Assembly: GCA_029953615.1 (NCBI GenBank)
Contig: CP124529.1
Span: 4,154,501-4,218,500 of the forward strand
Reading direction: 5' to 3'
DNA: 64,000 nt
DNA from: Pseudomonas putida
GTDB taxonomy: Bacteria > Pseudomonadota > Gammaproteobacteria > Pseudomonadales > Pseudomonadaceae
Part shown: positions 20,379-34,553 of the stretch, piece after piece
Position numbering within the stretch: the stretch's first letter is position 1
Layout of the letters: every line of letters begins with the position of its first letter
Notes under the pieces: model-generated
Database searches by the model: none
Seen by the model: the letters and a program-made list of their open reading frames with translations, nothing else
Told to the model about the DNA's origin: nothing
Translations under genes and position numbers: made by a program

Positions 20379-21182
20379 ATGTTTCTCAGTGAGCTGTATC
20401 GGTACCCGGTGAAGTCGGGGCAGGGGCAACGCCTGCAGGCTTCAGCGGTGGGGTTGCTGGGGTTGCAGGGCGACCGGCGCTGGATGGTGGTGGAGGAAGA
20501 CAACGGACGCTTCCTGACCCAGCGCGCCTGGCCTCAGCTAGGCCAGATCAAGGCAAGCGCTGATGATAGCGGCCAGTTGCTGCTGGAAGCGCCAGGGCAG
20601 GCACCCTTGCAGGTTCCTGTGCCACCTGCCGATGACGCCCTGCGTGGCGTGACCATCTGGCGCGATACCCTGCGTGTGCCGGATGCGGGGGATGCGGCGG
20701 CGGCCTGGCTGAGCGAGTTGCTGGGCAAGGCCGTGCGGCTGGTGCATTGCCCGGAGCAGCGCGCGCGTTATCTGCCCAATGGCTATGGCCTGAACAGTGA
20801 CCGTGCGGCGTTCCCCGACGGTTTCCCCTTGCTGCTGATCGGCCAGGGTTCGCTGGACGAGCTCAACCGGCGTGTTGGTCGGCCCATGGAGATGCTGCGT
20901 TTTCGGCCCAACCTGGTGGTGCAGGGCGCGGAACCGTTTGCCGAAGATGGCTGGAAGCGGATTCGTATCGGCAGCCTGGAGTTTCGCGTGCTCAAGCCCA
21001 GTGTGCGCTGCATCTTTACGACCATCGACCCGGCTACCGGCGAGCGCAGCGAGGACCGTGAGCCGATGGCCACACTGAGGACCTTCCGCGAAAGAGAGGG
21101 GGATGTGCTTTTCGGGCAGAACCTGGCGGTGGATGGCAGCGGGTGGTTGGAGGTGGGGATGCCGGTCGAGATTCTGGAATAG
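20379..21182 (+). CDS. MOSC domain protein (YcbX N-terminal plus MOSC, no ferredoxin domain)
   Basis: 267 residues. Residues 1-110 form the MOSC_N beta-barrel (MFLSELYRYPVKSGQGQ, GDRRWMVVEE). Residues 120-265 form the MOSC domain, with the candidate molybdenum-cofactor Cys in KPSVRCIFTTIDPATGE (about residue 210). Relatives (YcbX, mARC) reduce N-hydroxylated compounds; E. coli YcbX has an extra C-terminal [2Fe-2S] domain missing here, so electrons would come from a separate protein. The moaB-moeA genes 7 kb away serve the same cofactor. The physiological substrate is unknown. Confidence 0.85.
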   Translation: MFLSELYRYPVKSGQGQRLQASAVGLLGLQGDRRWMVVEEDNGRFLTQRAWPQLGQIKASADDSGQLLLEAPGQAPLQVPVPPADDALRGVTIWRDTLRVPDAGDAAAAWLSELLGKAVRLVHCPEQRARYLPNGYGLNSDRAAFPDGFPLLLIGQGSLDELNRRVGRPMEMLRFRPNLVVQGAEPFAEDGWKRIRIGSLEFRVLKPSVRCIFTTIDPATGERSEDREPMATLRTFREREGDVLFGQNLAVDGSGWLEVGMPVEILE

Positions 21183-21290
21183 GTGGCCCTTTCGCGGGCT
21201 TGCCCGCTCCCACAGGTACTGCACCGCATTCAGAACCGGTGCAATACCTGTGGGAGCGGGCAAGCCCGCGAAGAGGCCGGCACAGGCTCA
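21182..21290. repeat. REP pair (inverted)
   Basis: Forward copy with GCCCGCTCCCACAGG and an inverted copy (cctgtgggagcgggcaagcc) around a short tgcaccg/cggtgca hairpin. It sits between the convergent MOSC gene and slt. Confidence 0.88.
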
Positions 21291-21297
21291 GCGACGA

Positions 21298-23223
21298 TCA
21301 CATGTCATCGAAGTACCGCTCATGCCAGTCCACCAGCGGCTGCGGCGAGTTCAGCTTCTGCCCATAGATCACCGAATACGACAGCACGTTCTGCACGTAC
21401 TGGCGCGTTTCGTCGAACGGGATCGACTCCACCCACACATCGAAGCTCAGGTGCTTGGCGCCTTTCAGCCACTGGCGCACCCGCCCCGGCCCGGCGTTGT
21501 AGGCCGCCGAAGCCAGCACCCGGTTGCCGTTGAACTGGCTGTGCACCTGGCTCAGGTAGGCCGCGCCCAGCTGTATGTTCTTGTCCGGGTTGAGCACCTG
21601 CGCCGGGGACGCCAGCGGAATACTGAACTTGCGCGCGGTTTCCTTGGCCGTGGCCGGCATCAGCTGCATCAGGCCGCTGGCACCCACCGGCGAGCGGGCA
21701 TCTTCCATGAAGGCGCTTTCCTGGCGGGTAATGGCGAATACCCAGCTCGAATGCAGGCCGCGGACCTTGGCCTCGCGTACCAGGGTGTCGCGGTGGGCCA
21801 TCGGGAAGCGAATGTCCAGGTCGTCCCAGTACTGCGCCTGGCTGATGGTGCGAATGGCCGGGAAGTACCAGCGCAGGTCGTAGCCCAGGCGCGCCTGGGC
21901 GACCATTTCATCGCGGCTGAAGTGGCGACTGACGTGGTACCACTCGCGGCGGCCTTCGACGATCTGGCCGCGCGCGTGGAACTCCAGCGCGCGGCGGATG
22001 CCCGGGGTGTTGCGTACCTTGTTGACCAGTTGCGGGCTGAGCACCAGCGGCTTGTTGTTCAGCTGGTATGGGGTCTGTGCCCGGTCGGCAGCGAGGAAAC
22101 CGTAGAAGTCGCGCTCACGCGCCACGGTCTTGTACAGCAGCGGGATTTGCGGGTTGTTCGGCTGCGCCAGTTCCAGGCTGCGCGCCTGCCAGTACTTCCA
22201 GCGGCTGCTGCTGGCCAGGTCCTGGGGCAGGCGGCGGGTCAGCTGGTAGGCGTCCTCCCAGCGGCCCAGGCGCAGCAGCAGGCGCAGGCGCCATTCGCTG
22301 ACGGTGTTGTCGCGCAGTTCCGGGTCATAGCGGGTCATCAGGTCGAGCGCGCGCGGGTCGTAGCGGCGCGCCAGGGTCAGGCCGATTTCGCGGGCGATGG
22401 CCACCTTCTCGTCACGGGAAAAGTGCATGCGCTGGGCGTAGTCGTCGAGCAGCGCCATGGCCCGCTCCGGGTCCTGCCGGGCCAGGCGGCGCAGGCCGAG
22501 GCTGACTACGTCGGACATGGCTTCGTTGACCGGGCTGAAACGCGATGGCTGGTTGAGTAGCTCGGGCTTCTGCGCCACATCGACCAGCAGGCGCCCCTGC
22601 GGGGCGAGGGTGGTCAGGGTCTTGACCAGGTTGTTGGCCAGGCTGTAGTTGCGCGCCTGGGCCGCCAGCTTGGTGCGTTGCCAGCGTTTGGCCTCGGTCA
22701 GCTGGCCTTCGGCCGCCCACATGGCGAACAGGGTGTCGCAGGTGGCCGGCTGCGACTTGCCGACATTCCACAGTTTGTCGGCGGTGGCGTAGCCCTCGGC
22801 GCGCAGGCCGTGGCTGAGCTGGTACTGGCCGTTGAGGCAATCCAGTTCGGTGAAGTTGAGCTTGGGGTCGTAGTACTTGACGAAAGTGTCCCATTCGCCG
22901 CGTTCGGCCAGCCAGCGCAACCAGCGCAGTTTCATCCAGTTGGCCTGGGGCAGGTCGCCATGCTTGGCGAGGAAGCCTTCGATTTCCTGGTTGCTGGCGG
23001 TTTTCAGCCGGGCAGTGAGCTCGTCGTAGGCCAGATAGGGGGTCAGCGGGTAGTCGCTGAGGGCCTGGGCATAGCGCAGGTACGGGCCTTTGTCGCCTTT
23101 GGCCAGTGCGCGCTTGGCCTCGTCATAGTACTGGCGTTGCAGGGTAAGGTCGGTGGCCTGCGCCGCGCAGGTGGCGGCGGTGAGCAGCAGGCAGGATGCA
23201 ATATGTAACAGGCGGCTGCGCAT
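21298..23223 (-). CDS. slt: Soluble lytic murein transglycosylase
   Basis: Periplasmic enzyme cleaving peptidoglycan glycan strands to 1,6-anhydro-muropeptides. About 641 residues with signal peptide MRSRLLHIASCLLLTAATC ending near AQA. A long alpha-superhelical U/L-domain (residues 25-450) is followed by the catalytic lysozyme-like domain with the Glu in FAITRQESAFMEDARSPVG, then GLMQLMPATAKETAR and AAYNAGPGRVRQWL. The length matches the Slt70 family. The start at 23223 was chosen because the signal peptide begins there; an ATG 8 codons upstream is possible. NagZ at 37 kb processes its downstream products. Confidence 0.94.
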   Translation of the reverse strand: MRSRLLHIASCLLLTAATCAAQATDLTLQRQYYDEAKRALAKGDKGPYLRYAQALSDYPLTPYLAYDELTARLKTASNQEIEGFLAKHGDLPQANWMKLRWLRWLAERGEWDTFVKYYDPKLNFTELDCLNGQYQLSHGLRAEGYATADKLWNVGKSQPATCDTLFAMWAAEGQLTEAKRWQRTKLAAQARNYSLANNLVKTLTTLAPQGRLLVDVAQKPELLNQPSRFSPVNEAMSDVVSLGLRRLARQDPERAMALLDDYAQRMHFSRDEKVAIAREIGLTLARRYDPRALDLMTRYDPELRDNTVSEWRLRLLLRLGRWEDAYQLTRRLPQDLASSSRWKYWQARSLELAQPNNPQIPLLYKTVARERDFYGFLAADRAQTPYQLNNKPLVLSPQLVNKVRNTPGIRRALEFHARGQIVEGRREWYHVSRHFSRDEMVAQARLGYDLRWYFPAIRTISQAQYWDDLDIRFPMAHRDTLVREAKVRGLHSSWVFAITRQESAFMEDARSPVGASGLMQLMPATAKETARKFSIPLASPAQVLNPDKNIQLGAAYLSQVHSQFNGNRVLASAAYNAGPGRVRQWLKGAKHLSFDVWVESIPFDETRQYVQNVLSYSVIYGQKLNSPQPLVDWHERYFDDM

Positions 23224-23444
23224 GATACGTCCGGGCAGTTGAACCATGGGGAAGTGACGGCGGAGCCAGCACTGTTGGAAGCTATTGCCTTAGCTTAGCC
23301 GTTTGCCGGCGGCGGGTGAAAGCACTGTGCTTGTATCGGGATATTAAGTTCGACCAGATGTCGTAATGCCCTCGCCGGGTGGCCAGGCGGATGCCGTCGT
23401 GGGCCAAGTCAGGTAGAATGCGCGCCCGATTTATGGAGACCAAC

Positions 23445-25373
<1,929 letters not shown>

Positions 25374-25389
25374 TCGGCGTTAGCCTGAC

Positions 25390-25494
25390 CCGGCCTCTTC
25401 GCGGGCTTGCCCGCTCCCACAGGATCACCACAGCTTTGAAGGCATGTGGAGAACCTGTGGGAGCGGGCAAGCCCGCGAAGAGGCCGGCACAGGT
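25390..25494. repeat. REP pair (inverted)
   Basis: A near-perfect inverted pair with the core GCCCGCTCCCACAGG on the left and its complement on the right, separated by about 35 bp. It fills the gap between the convergent uup and universal stress protein genes. Confidence 0.9.
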
Positions 25495-25498
25495 TGAA

Positions 25499-25939
25499 TC
25501 ATTCCTTCTTCTGCAACCGCACCGCCAGTACATCGCACGGGGCGCCATGCAGCACGTCATTGGCCGTGGAGCCCAGCAGCAACGCCAGGCCGTGACGGCC
25601 ATGGCTGCCGACCACGATCAGGTCACACTTCTGGTCCTTGGCCAGCTGGTGGATTTCCTGGCGCGGCTGGCCGTAGGTCAGGTGCGAGTCACCGCGATGA
25701 ATATCCGGGTACTTGTTGAACAGGCGCTCCATGCGCTCCTTGGCCTGGTCGAACTGCTGCTGTTGCAGCTGCGACAGGTCCATCGGCACGTCACCGCCGA
25801 ACGCCATGGCCATCGGCTCGACGATGTGTACCAGCGAAACCTTGGCATTCGACGGCGCGGCTAGCGCCATGGCGCGTTTGATCACCGGGTCGCATTCTTC
25901 GGTCAGGTCGACGGCGACCAACAAATGTTCGTATTGCAT
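25499..25939 (-). CDS. Universal stress protein, UspA family
   Basis: 146-residue cytosolic protein starting MQYEHLLVAVDLTEECDPVI. It has the single-domain Usp fold and ends with the nucleotide-loop pattern VVGSHGRHGLALLLGSTAND, matching G-x-x-G-x(9)-G-S/T. That suggests ATP binding, as in the UspFG/MJ0577 group. The start at 25939 has AGGAG nine bases upstream, whereas the ATG six codons earlier lacks a site. Divergent from the gene at 26050. Confidence 0.9.
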   Translation of the reverse strand: MQYEHLLVAVDLTEECDPVIKRAMALAAPSNAKVSLVHIVEPMAMAFGGDVPMDLSQLQQQQFDQAKERMERLFNKYPDIHRGDSHLTYGQPRQEIHQLAKDQKCDLIVVGSHGRHGLALLLGSTANDVLHGAPCDVLAVRLQKKE

Positions 25940-26049
25940 GAGCGGAACTCCTGACAATCGCGATAGAAGAAGTATGGTCGCTTTCGGGCGGGTCTTCCGT
26001 GAAAAATGGCTAACCAGCTCATTTGCAACGTTTTATGGGAACTACTGAT

Positions 26050-26487
26050 ATGACGGTATTGCTGGTGGTGTCAATCCTTGCGCTGATTCTCAGCCCGCTT
26101 TCCTGGCTGCGCACCTCGCGCAAGCAGAGTGAGCAGATGAAGCTGCGCCTGGAGGCGCGGCGCATGGGTCTGGCCATGCAGCTGGCGCCGCAACAGTGGC
26201 CGCACTGGCTGGAAAAGGAGCCACCAAGCCCGTGCCCGCAATACCACCGGGCACGGCGCCGCGGGCATGAGGACTGCTTCAGCTTCTGGCAGATCACCCC
26301 TGGTGTGTGGTGGAACCAGTGGCGTGAACCGTGCGAGGACCCACGCTTCATGGAGGCCCTGGCGCGCTTGCCGGCGAGTGTCTACAAGGTCGAGGCAGAT
26401 GCCCGGATGATCGCGCTGTACTGGACCGAGCGGGGCGATACGGCTGTGTTGCAGGATGTTGCCTATGTCCTCGAAACCCTGGCCTGA
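26050..26487 (+). CDS. Uncharacterised membrane-anchored protein
   Basis: 145 residues with one N-terminal membrane helix (MTVLLVVSILALILSPLSWL) and a cytoplasmic or periplasmic remainder rich in Trp and Arg (WLEKEPPSPCPQYHRARRRG, QITPGVWWNQWREPCEDPRF), ending in VLQDVAYVLETLA. I do not recognise the family. Codon use is like its neighbours, and a gene of this kind between uspA and fadB recurs in pseudomonads by my recollection. Start at 26050 chosen for the hydrophobic N-terminus; nine codons more are possible. Confidence 0.7.
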   Translation: MTVLLVVSILALILSPLSWLRTSRKQSEQMKLRLEARRMGLAMQLAPQQWPHWLEKEPPSPCPQYHRARRRGHEDCFSFWQITPGVWWNQWREPCEDPRFMEALARLPASVYKVEADARMIALYWTERGDTAVLQDVAYVLETLA

Positions 26488-26494
26488 CCATCCA

Positions 26495-26695
26495 TCACGT
26501 GGCTAAGGGCTGACACCGTTCCCACAGGGCTGCGGCGTCTTCCAGGGCATTAACGACAAAGCGGCGGCCTGGCCGATCCCCTGAAGGGGTGGGGTGCCAG
26601 GTCGCCGCTTTGCGTTCTGCTGCGCAGAAAAGGCCAGGCAGGCCGGGTATGCATTCAAGCAAGTGCCAGTGTAGCCGTTCGAGATCACCGCGCAA
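26495..26695 (-). CDS. Possible small protein, weakly supported
   Basis: A 66-codon frame starting with TTG (LRGDLERLHWHLLECIPGLP) and ending EDAAALWERCQPLAT. Its composition is protein-like (amphipathic helices, normal codon bias), but it lacks a convincing start and ribosome site, and its middle coincides with a long hairpin (26558-26611). The frame continues upstream without stop for about 13 more codons. It could be a real small gene, a gene fragment or chance. Confidence 0.3.
   Translation of the reverse strand: MRGDLERLHWHLLECIPGLPGLFCAAERKAATWHPTPSGDRPGRRFVVNALEDAAALWERCQPLAT
26558..26611 (+). other. Long hairpin in the 540-bp region upstream of fadB
   Basis: Arms AAAGCGGCGGCCTGGC (26558-26573) and GCCAGGTCGCCGCTTT (26596-26611) pair over 16 bp; the only non-Watson-Crick position is a G-U wobble when transcribed rightward. 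No T-run follows. The gap 26488-27031 otherwise holds the doubtful small ORF and a candidate fadB promoter at 26832. Confidence 0.6.
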
Positions 26696-26831
26696 GGCAG
26701 AAGCTGCAGCAGTCTCCTGCGGCTCATGGTCAATCGCCTACATGAATGGCCAGCGATCACCGTCATCATGTTTAGTACCTGGACGCTACAAAATGACCGG
26801 AAAGTCGATTTTTCACCGTGCTTGCGAGCAT

Positions 26832-26860
26832 TTGACAATGCCGATCTTTTCGGAGAATGT
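26832..26860 (+). promoter_or_regulatory. Candidate sigma-70 promoter for fadBA
   Basis: TTGACA (26832-26837), 17-bp spacer, GAATGT (26855-26860), about 170 bp before fadB. Just downstream are CAAACG (26875-26880) and CGTTTG (26896-26901), which resemble half-sites of a PsrA-type operator but are 15 bp apart instead of the usual short spacing. Tentative. Confidence 0.4.
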
Positions 26861-27031
26861 GTGCACACCCAAATCAAACGGGCGTATGAATTGAGCGTTT
26901 GTATGTCATGACGCCAAGCCATACTTCCGACTAGCGCGCTGACGGGTGTGCCTGGGGCAGGGCAGTTGAACCTGCTTTTGCTGCAGCGATCGGCGTGTAC
27001 AGTTCAGCTTCCATATCGTGGAGATCAGTTG

Positions 27032-29179
<2,148 letters not shown>

Positions 29180-29195
29180 GCGGTCAACGAGCTAG

Positions 29196-30386
<1,191 letters not shown>

Positions 30387-30463
30387 TCGCGTAGCGGGAC
30401 AGCGACCGGGGCCTTGTGCCCCGGTTTTGTTTTTTTCAGGTTTTATTCAAGAGGGTGGGCAAC

Positions 30464-30715
30464 ATGCAGATACAACCAGGCGTGTACCGGCATTACAAAG
30501 GGCCTGAGTACCGTGTCTTCAGTGTTGCGCGGCATTCCGAGAGCGAAGAGTGGATGGTGTTCTACCAATGCCTGTATGGTGATTACAGCTTCTGGGTACG
30601 ACCACTTTCGATGTTCCAGGAGTCCGTCGAGGTTGACGGCGAGCAGGTGCCACGCTTTGCTTTGGTCAAGGCCGAAGAGGGGCTGCCCGGGCTGCTGGGC
30701 AAGTCGCACGAGTGA
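30464..30715 (+). CDS. DUF1653 family protein
   Basis: 83-residue soluble protein starting MQIQPGVYRHYKGPEYRVFS, with MVFYQCLYGDYSFWVRPLSMF, a pattern diagnostic of DUF1653. Function unknown; the family is common as a small stand-alone protein. Start at 30464 chosen because homologues begin there; 16 upstream codons in frame read through leader sequence. It sits between fadA and topA. Confidence 0.85.
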   Translation: MQIQPGVYRHYKGPEYRVFSVARHSESEEWMVFYQCLYGDYSFWVRPLSMFQESVEVDGEQVPRFALVKAEEGLPGLLGKSHE

Positions 30716-30724
30716 ACGTCCGAA

Positions 30725-30752
30725 CTTGACCTCACACTTTTGCCACTATATA
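30725..30752 (+). promoter_or_regulatory. Sigma-70 promoter of topA
   Basis: TTGACC (30725-30730), 16-bp spacer, TATATA (30747-30752), an alternative -10 lying two bases later. It falls just after the DUF1653 stop codon and about 65 bp before topA. Confidence 0.6.
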
Positions 30753-30762
30753 TAGCGGTGCC

Positions 30763-30787
30763 GCGTCTGGCACCTGACGCGTTTTTT
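30763..30787 (+). terminator. Terminator-like hairpin in the topA leader
   Basis: Stem GCGTC / GACGC with an eight-base loop followed by GTTTTTTA. The stem is short, so the strength is doubtful. It lies downstream of the topA promoter, so it might act as an attenuator rather than only ending upstream transcription. Confidence 0.45.
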
Positions 30788-30815
30788 ATCTTCAGATTCA
30801 GGAATACTCCGATCC

Positions 30816-33425
30816 ATGGGCAAATCGCTGGTCATTGTGGAATCCCCGGCCAAGGCCAAGACCATCAACAAGTACCTGGGCAACCAGTACGTGGTGAAGT
30901 CGAGTATCGGCCATATCCGAGACCTCCCCACCAGCGGTTCGGCCAGCGCCAGCAAAGAGCCAGCCGCCAAGCGTGGCAAGGCCGCGGGTGAGGCTCCGGC
31001 CCTGTCGCCGAAAGAAAAGGCCCGCCGCCAGCTGGTGGCACGCATGGGCGTCGACCCCGATCACGGCTGGAAGGCCAAGTACGAGATCCTGCCTGGCAAG
31101 GAAAAGGTGATCGAAGAGCTGCGTCGCCTGGCCAAGGATGCCGACACCATCTATCTCGCAACCGACTTGGACCGCGAAGGGGAAGCCATCGCCTGGCACC
31201 TGCGCGAGGCCATCGGCGGCGACGACACCCGCTACAAGCGTGTGGTGTTCAACGAAATCACCAAGAAGGCCATTCAGGATGCCTTCTCGCAGCCAGGCGA
31301 GCTGGATATCGACCGGGTCAACGCCCAGCAGGCGCGACGCTTCCTCGACCGCGTGGTCGGCTACATGGTTTCGCCGCTGCTGTGGGCCAAGATCGCCCGT
31401 GGCCTGTCCGCCGGCCGTGTACAGTCGGTGGCGGTGAAGCTGGTGGTGGAGCGCGAGCGCGAAATCCGGGCGTTCATCCCGGAAGAATACTGGGAAATCC
31501 ACGCCGACCTCGGCACCGCCAAGAACGCCAAGGTGCGTTTCGAAGTGGCGCGCGAGAAAGGTGAGGCCTTCAAGCCGCTCAACGAAGCGCAGGCCATGGC
31601 AGCGCTCGAGAAGCTCAAGGCTTCCAGCTACAGCGTGGTCAAGCGCGAAGACCGCCCGACCAGCAGCAAGCCGTCGGCTCCGTTCATTACCTCCACCCTG
31701 CAGCAGGCAGCCAGCAACCGCCTGGGCTTCGGTGTGAAGAAAACCATGATGATGGCCCAACGCTTGTATGAAGCCGGCTACATCACCTACATGCGTACCG
31801 ACTCGACCAACCTGTCGGCCGACGCCCTGGACATGGCGCGCAGCTACATCGAGCGCGAGTTCGGCAAGCAGTACCTGCCCGAAGCAGCGCTGGTGTACGG
31901 CAGCAAGGAAGGCGCCCAGGAGGCGCACGAAGCGATTCGTCCTTCCGACGTGAATACCCACCCGACCAAGCTCAGTGGCATGGAGCGCGACGCCGAGCGC
32001 CTGTACGAGCTGATCTGGCGCCAGTTCCTGGCCTGCCAGATGCCGCCGGCGCAGTACCTGTCCACCAGCGTTACCGTGGCCGCAGGCGACTTCGAGCTGC
32101 GTGCCAAGGGCCGTATCCTCAAGTTCGACGGTTACACCCGTGTGCTGCCGCAGCAGAGCAAACCGGGCGAAGACGATGTGTTGCCGGAAATGGTCCAGGG
32201 TGAAGCGCTGAAGCTGATCCAGATCGACCCGAGCCAGCATTTCACCAAGCCACCGGCGCGTTTCACCGAAGCCAGCCTGGTCAAGGAAATGGAAAAGCGC
32301 GGCATCGGCCGCCCGTCGACCTATGCCGCGATCATTTCGACCATTCAGGACCGTGGCTATGTGACCCTGCACAACCGCCGCTTCTATTCCGAGAAGATGG
32401 GCGACATCGTCACCGAGCGCCTGTCCGAGAGCTTCTCCAACCTGATGGACTACGGCTTTACCGCCGACATGGAAGAGAACCTCGACGACGTGGCCCAGGG
32501 CGAGCGTGACTGGAAGAACGTGCTCGACGAGTTCTACGGCGACTTCAGCAAGAAGCTGCAGACTGCCGAATCCAGCGAAGACGGCATGCGCGCCAACCAG
32601 CCGACCATGACCAACATTCCGTGCAAGGAATGTGGCCGGCCGATGATGATCCGCACCGCCTCCACTGGCGTGTTCCTCGGTTGCTCGGGCTACAGCCTGC
32701 CGCCGAAAGAGCGCTGCAAGGCCACCGTCAACCTGGTGCCGGGCGACGAAATTGCCGCTGACGACGAGGGCGAATCGGAATCCCGCGTGTTGCTGGGCAA
32801 GCACCGCTGCCCGATCTGCGCCACGGCGATGGATGCCTACCTGCTGGATGAGAAGCACAAGCTGCACATCTGCGGTAACAACCCGGATTGCGCCGGCTAC
32901 GAGATCGAGGAAGGCAATTACCGCATCAAGGGCTATGAAGGGCCGAGCCTGGAGTGCGACAAGTGCGGCAGCGAGATGCAGTTGAAGACTGGCCGTTTCG
33001 GCAAGTTCTTCGGTTGCACCAACCCGGCGTGCAAGAACACCCGCAAGCTGCTCAAGAGTGGCGAGGCGGCGCCACCGAAGATGGACAAGGTGGACATGCC
33101 GGAGCTCAAGTGCGAGAAGGTCGACGATACCTACGTGTTGCGTGATGGCGCTTCGGGGCTGTTCCTGGCCGCCAGCCAGTTCCCCAAGAACCGCGAAACC
33201 CGCGCACCGCTGGTGCTGGAGATCGTGCCGCACAAACACGAGATCGACCCGAAGTACCACTTCCTGTGCGATGCGCCACAGAAGGACCCGGAAGGTCGCC
33301 CTGCGGTGATTCGCTACAGCCGCAAGACCAAGGAGCAGTATGTGCAATCCGAGGTTGATGGCAAGCCGACCGGCTGGAAGGCGTTCTATGACGGCAATGC
33401 GTGGAAGGTTGAAGACAAGCGCTGA
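30816..33425 (+). CDS. topA: DNA topoisomerase I (type IA)
   Basis: Relaxes negative supercoils. 869 residues. The Toprim domain begins [20 protein letters not shown] with the acidic triad region [14 protein letters not shown] (about residue 112). The active-site Tyr is in [11 protein letters not shown] (about 325). The C-terminal part has zinc-ribbon repeats: [20 protein letters not shown], a [11 protein letters not shown] unit and [20 protein letters not shown] with GCTNPAC, each with paired cysteines. The final 100 residues are Lys/Arg-rich. Usually essential. Confidence 0.97.
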   Translation: MGKSLVIVESPAKAKTINKYLGNQYVVKSSIGHIRDLPTSGSASASKEPAAKRGKAAGEAPALSPKEKARRQLVARMGVDPDHGWKAKYEILPGKEKVIEELRRLAKDADTIYLATDLDREGEAIAWHLREAIGGDDTRYKRVVFNEITKKAIQDAFSQPGELDIDRVNAQQARRFLDRVVGYMVSPLLWAKIARGLSAGRVQSVAVKLVVEREREIRAFIPEEYWEIHADLGTAKNAKVRFEVAREKGEAFKPLNEAQAMAALEKLKASSYSVVKREDRPTSSKPSAPFITSTLQQAASNRLGFGVKKTMMMAQRLYEAGYITYMRTDSTNLSADALDMARSYIEREFGKQYLPEAALVYGSKEGAQEAHEAIRPSDVNTHPTKLSGMERDAERLYELIWRQFLACQMPPAQYLSTSVTVAAGDFELRAKGRILKFDGYTRVLPQQSKPGEDDVLPEMVQGEALKLIQIDPSQHFTKPPARFTEASLVKEMEKRGIGRPSTYAAIISTIQDRGYVTLHNRRFYSEKMGDIVTERLSESFSNLMDYGFTADMEENLDDVAQGERDWKNVLDEFYGDFSKKLQTAESSEDGMRANQPTMTNIPCKECGRPMMIRTASTGVFLGCSGYSLPPKERCKATVNLVPGDEIAADDEGESESRVLLGKHRCPICATAMDAYLLDEKHKLHICGNNPDCAGYEIEEGNYRIKGYEGPSLECDKCGSEMQLKTGRFGKFFGCTNPACKNTRKLLKSGEAAPPKMDKVDMPELKCEKVDDTYVLRDGASGLFLAASQFPKNRETRAPLVLEIVPHKHEIDPKYHFLCDAPQKDPEGRPAVIRYSRKTKEQYVQSEVDGKPTGWKAFYDGNAWKVEDKR

Positions 33426-33478
33426 TTCTTCAGTGCGCAAGCCGGTTCTTGCATAAGTCTCTGACCTGCGCGGGTCCT

Positions 33479-33595
33479 TGTAGGAGCGGCCTTGTGTCGC
33501 GAAAGGGCTGCAAAGCAGCCCCAGGATTTCAGGGCAGATGCACAAATTGCTGGGGCTGCTTTGCAGCCCTTTCGCGACACAAGGCCGCTCCTACA
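33479..33595. repeat. Paired inverted repeat, GTAGGAGCGGCC family
   Basis: Nearly perfect palindromic pair: GTAGGAGCGGCCTTGTGTCG on the left and its complement on the right, with nested ggctgcaaagcagccc and gggctgctttgcagccc. A partial unit (ggggcgcaaagcggcccc) follows at about 33635. Located downstream of topA. Confidence 0.9.
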
Positions 33596-33703
33596 GTGAC
33601 CGCGTTAACCGGTCAGGCGGGGCTTGCCGGCGATGGGGCGCAAAGCGGCCCCAATCATTTATGATGCAGCTATCCGCCTCGCAGCCTTAGGGAGGGCACA
33701 GAA

Positions 33704-34219
33704 ATGGCCCAGGAACTCTACACCCGCACCAACCAGAAACTGTTCTTCGCCGGCCTTGCCCTCGAGTCCATGGCCAAGGCTGAGCAAAGCCAGGCCATGA
33801 ATGCCCAGGGCCTGGTCCAGGCCGAACGCGAGGCGGCACTGTTCCACCTGTATGGTGCGCTGCTGGGGTTGTGCCATGAGATCGGTGGCTTCTACCGCCT
33901 GCCTGTCGTAGCAACGGTAGAGCAAGCGCTGGCCGACGATGCCCTGAACGGCATCGCCATCCCGGAAGTAGCTGAACTGCTGGAACTGGCGCGCCAGCGC
34001 GAAACCTGGCTGGCGCAAATGTTGGGTGCTTATGCCGATTTGTTCCGACCACCGGTCGCGAAGAAAGCAGCGAAAACCGACGTTACCCAGCCACTGATCC
34101 AGGCGGTCAATCTCGATGAGAACGAGCATCCGGCGCTGTCGCGCGCCGAACTGGAAAGCTGGCGCAACAACCTCAAGGGCCTGGTGAGGCGTTTCCGTGA
34201 CGCGTTGAGTGAGTGCTGA
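33704..34219 (+). CDS. DUF6586 family protein
   Basis: 171-residue, helical, soluble protein starting MAQELYTRTNQKLFFAGLAL. It contains AALFHLYGALLGLCHEIGGF and ends LKGLVRRFRDALSEC. I recognise it as the conserved Pseudomonas protein between topA and sulA, now grouped as DUF6586; no function is known. A ribosome site (gggagg) is upstream. The next gene follows after 50 bp. Confidence 0.8.
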   Translation: MAQELYTRTNQKLFFAGLALESMAKAEQSQAMNAQGLVQAEREAALFHLYGALLGLCHEIGGFYRLPVVATVEQALADDALNGIAIPEVAELLELARQRETWLAQMLGAYADLFRPPVAKKAAKTDVTQPLIQAVNLDENEHPALSRAELESWRNNLKGLVRRFRDALSEC

Positions 34220-34269
34220 TAGCCGCTACGGCTGGTACAATGCTGGCCTTTCGCGGAGAACTGCCATTT

Positions 34270-34503
34270 ATGTCTACGTCGTTTCTGGAAATTGTCGAGT
34301 TGCCTGATGGCCGCATCGAACTGCGTCGCGCCGAGGATGAGGGCTCTCTGGTAACCCTGGATTTCTCGGAAGACGCCAAGGCGTTCCTGCAGGGTCAGCA
34401 TGTGGAAGTGGCCAAGGCCATGCTCAGCGTGGGCGTGCAGATGGCCGGTCGCCTGATGGATGGCGAGCTTGAGCATGATGAAGGGCCACGCGTGTTGCAC
34501 TGA
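34270..34503 (+). CDS. Conserved hypothetical protein (77 aa)
   Basis: Starts MSTSFLEIVELPDGRIELRR and continues VTLDFSEDAKAFLQGQHVEV, ending EHDEGPRVLH. Acidic, soluble, no membrane segment. The ggaga element before 34270 decides the start. The family is unknown to me, but the gene sits in the same place in other pseudomonads by recollection. Convergent with sulA. Confidence 0.75.
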   Translation: MSTSFLEIVELPDGRIELRRAEDEGSLVTLDFSEDAKAFLQGQHVEVAKAMLSVGVQMAGRLMDGELEHDEGPRVLH

Positions 34504-34553
34504 GGTGCAGCAGGGGTATCAGGTTCCATGCAATGACAGGCAAAGCCTGAACA

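Noticed and set aside
26503..26922. 139-codon leftward ORF before fadB
   Set aside because: Composition is atypical, it has no family resemblance, and it overlaps the other leftward frame and the putative fadB promoter.
30798..33545. 915-codon open frame antisense to topA
   Set aside because: Covers topA entirely; all topoisomerase motifs and zinc ribbons are on the other strand.
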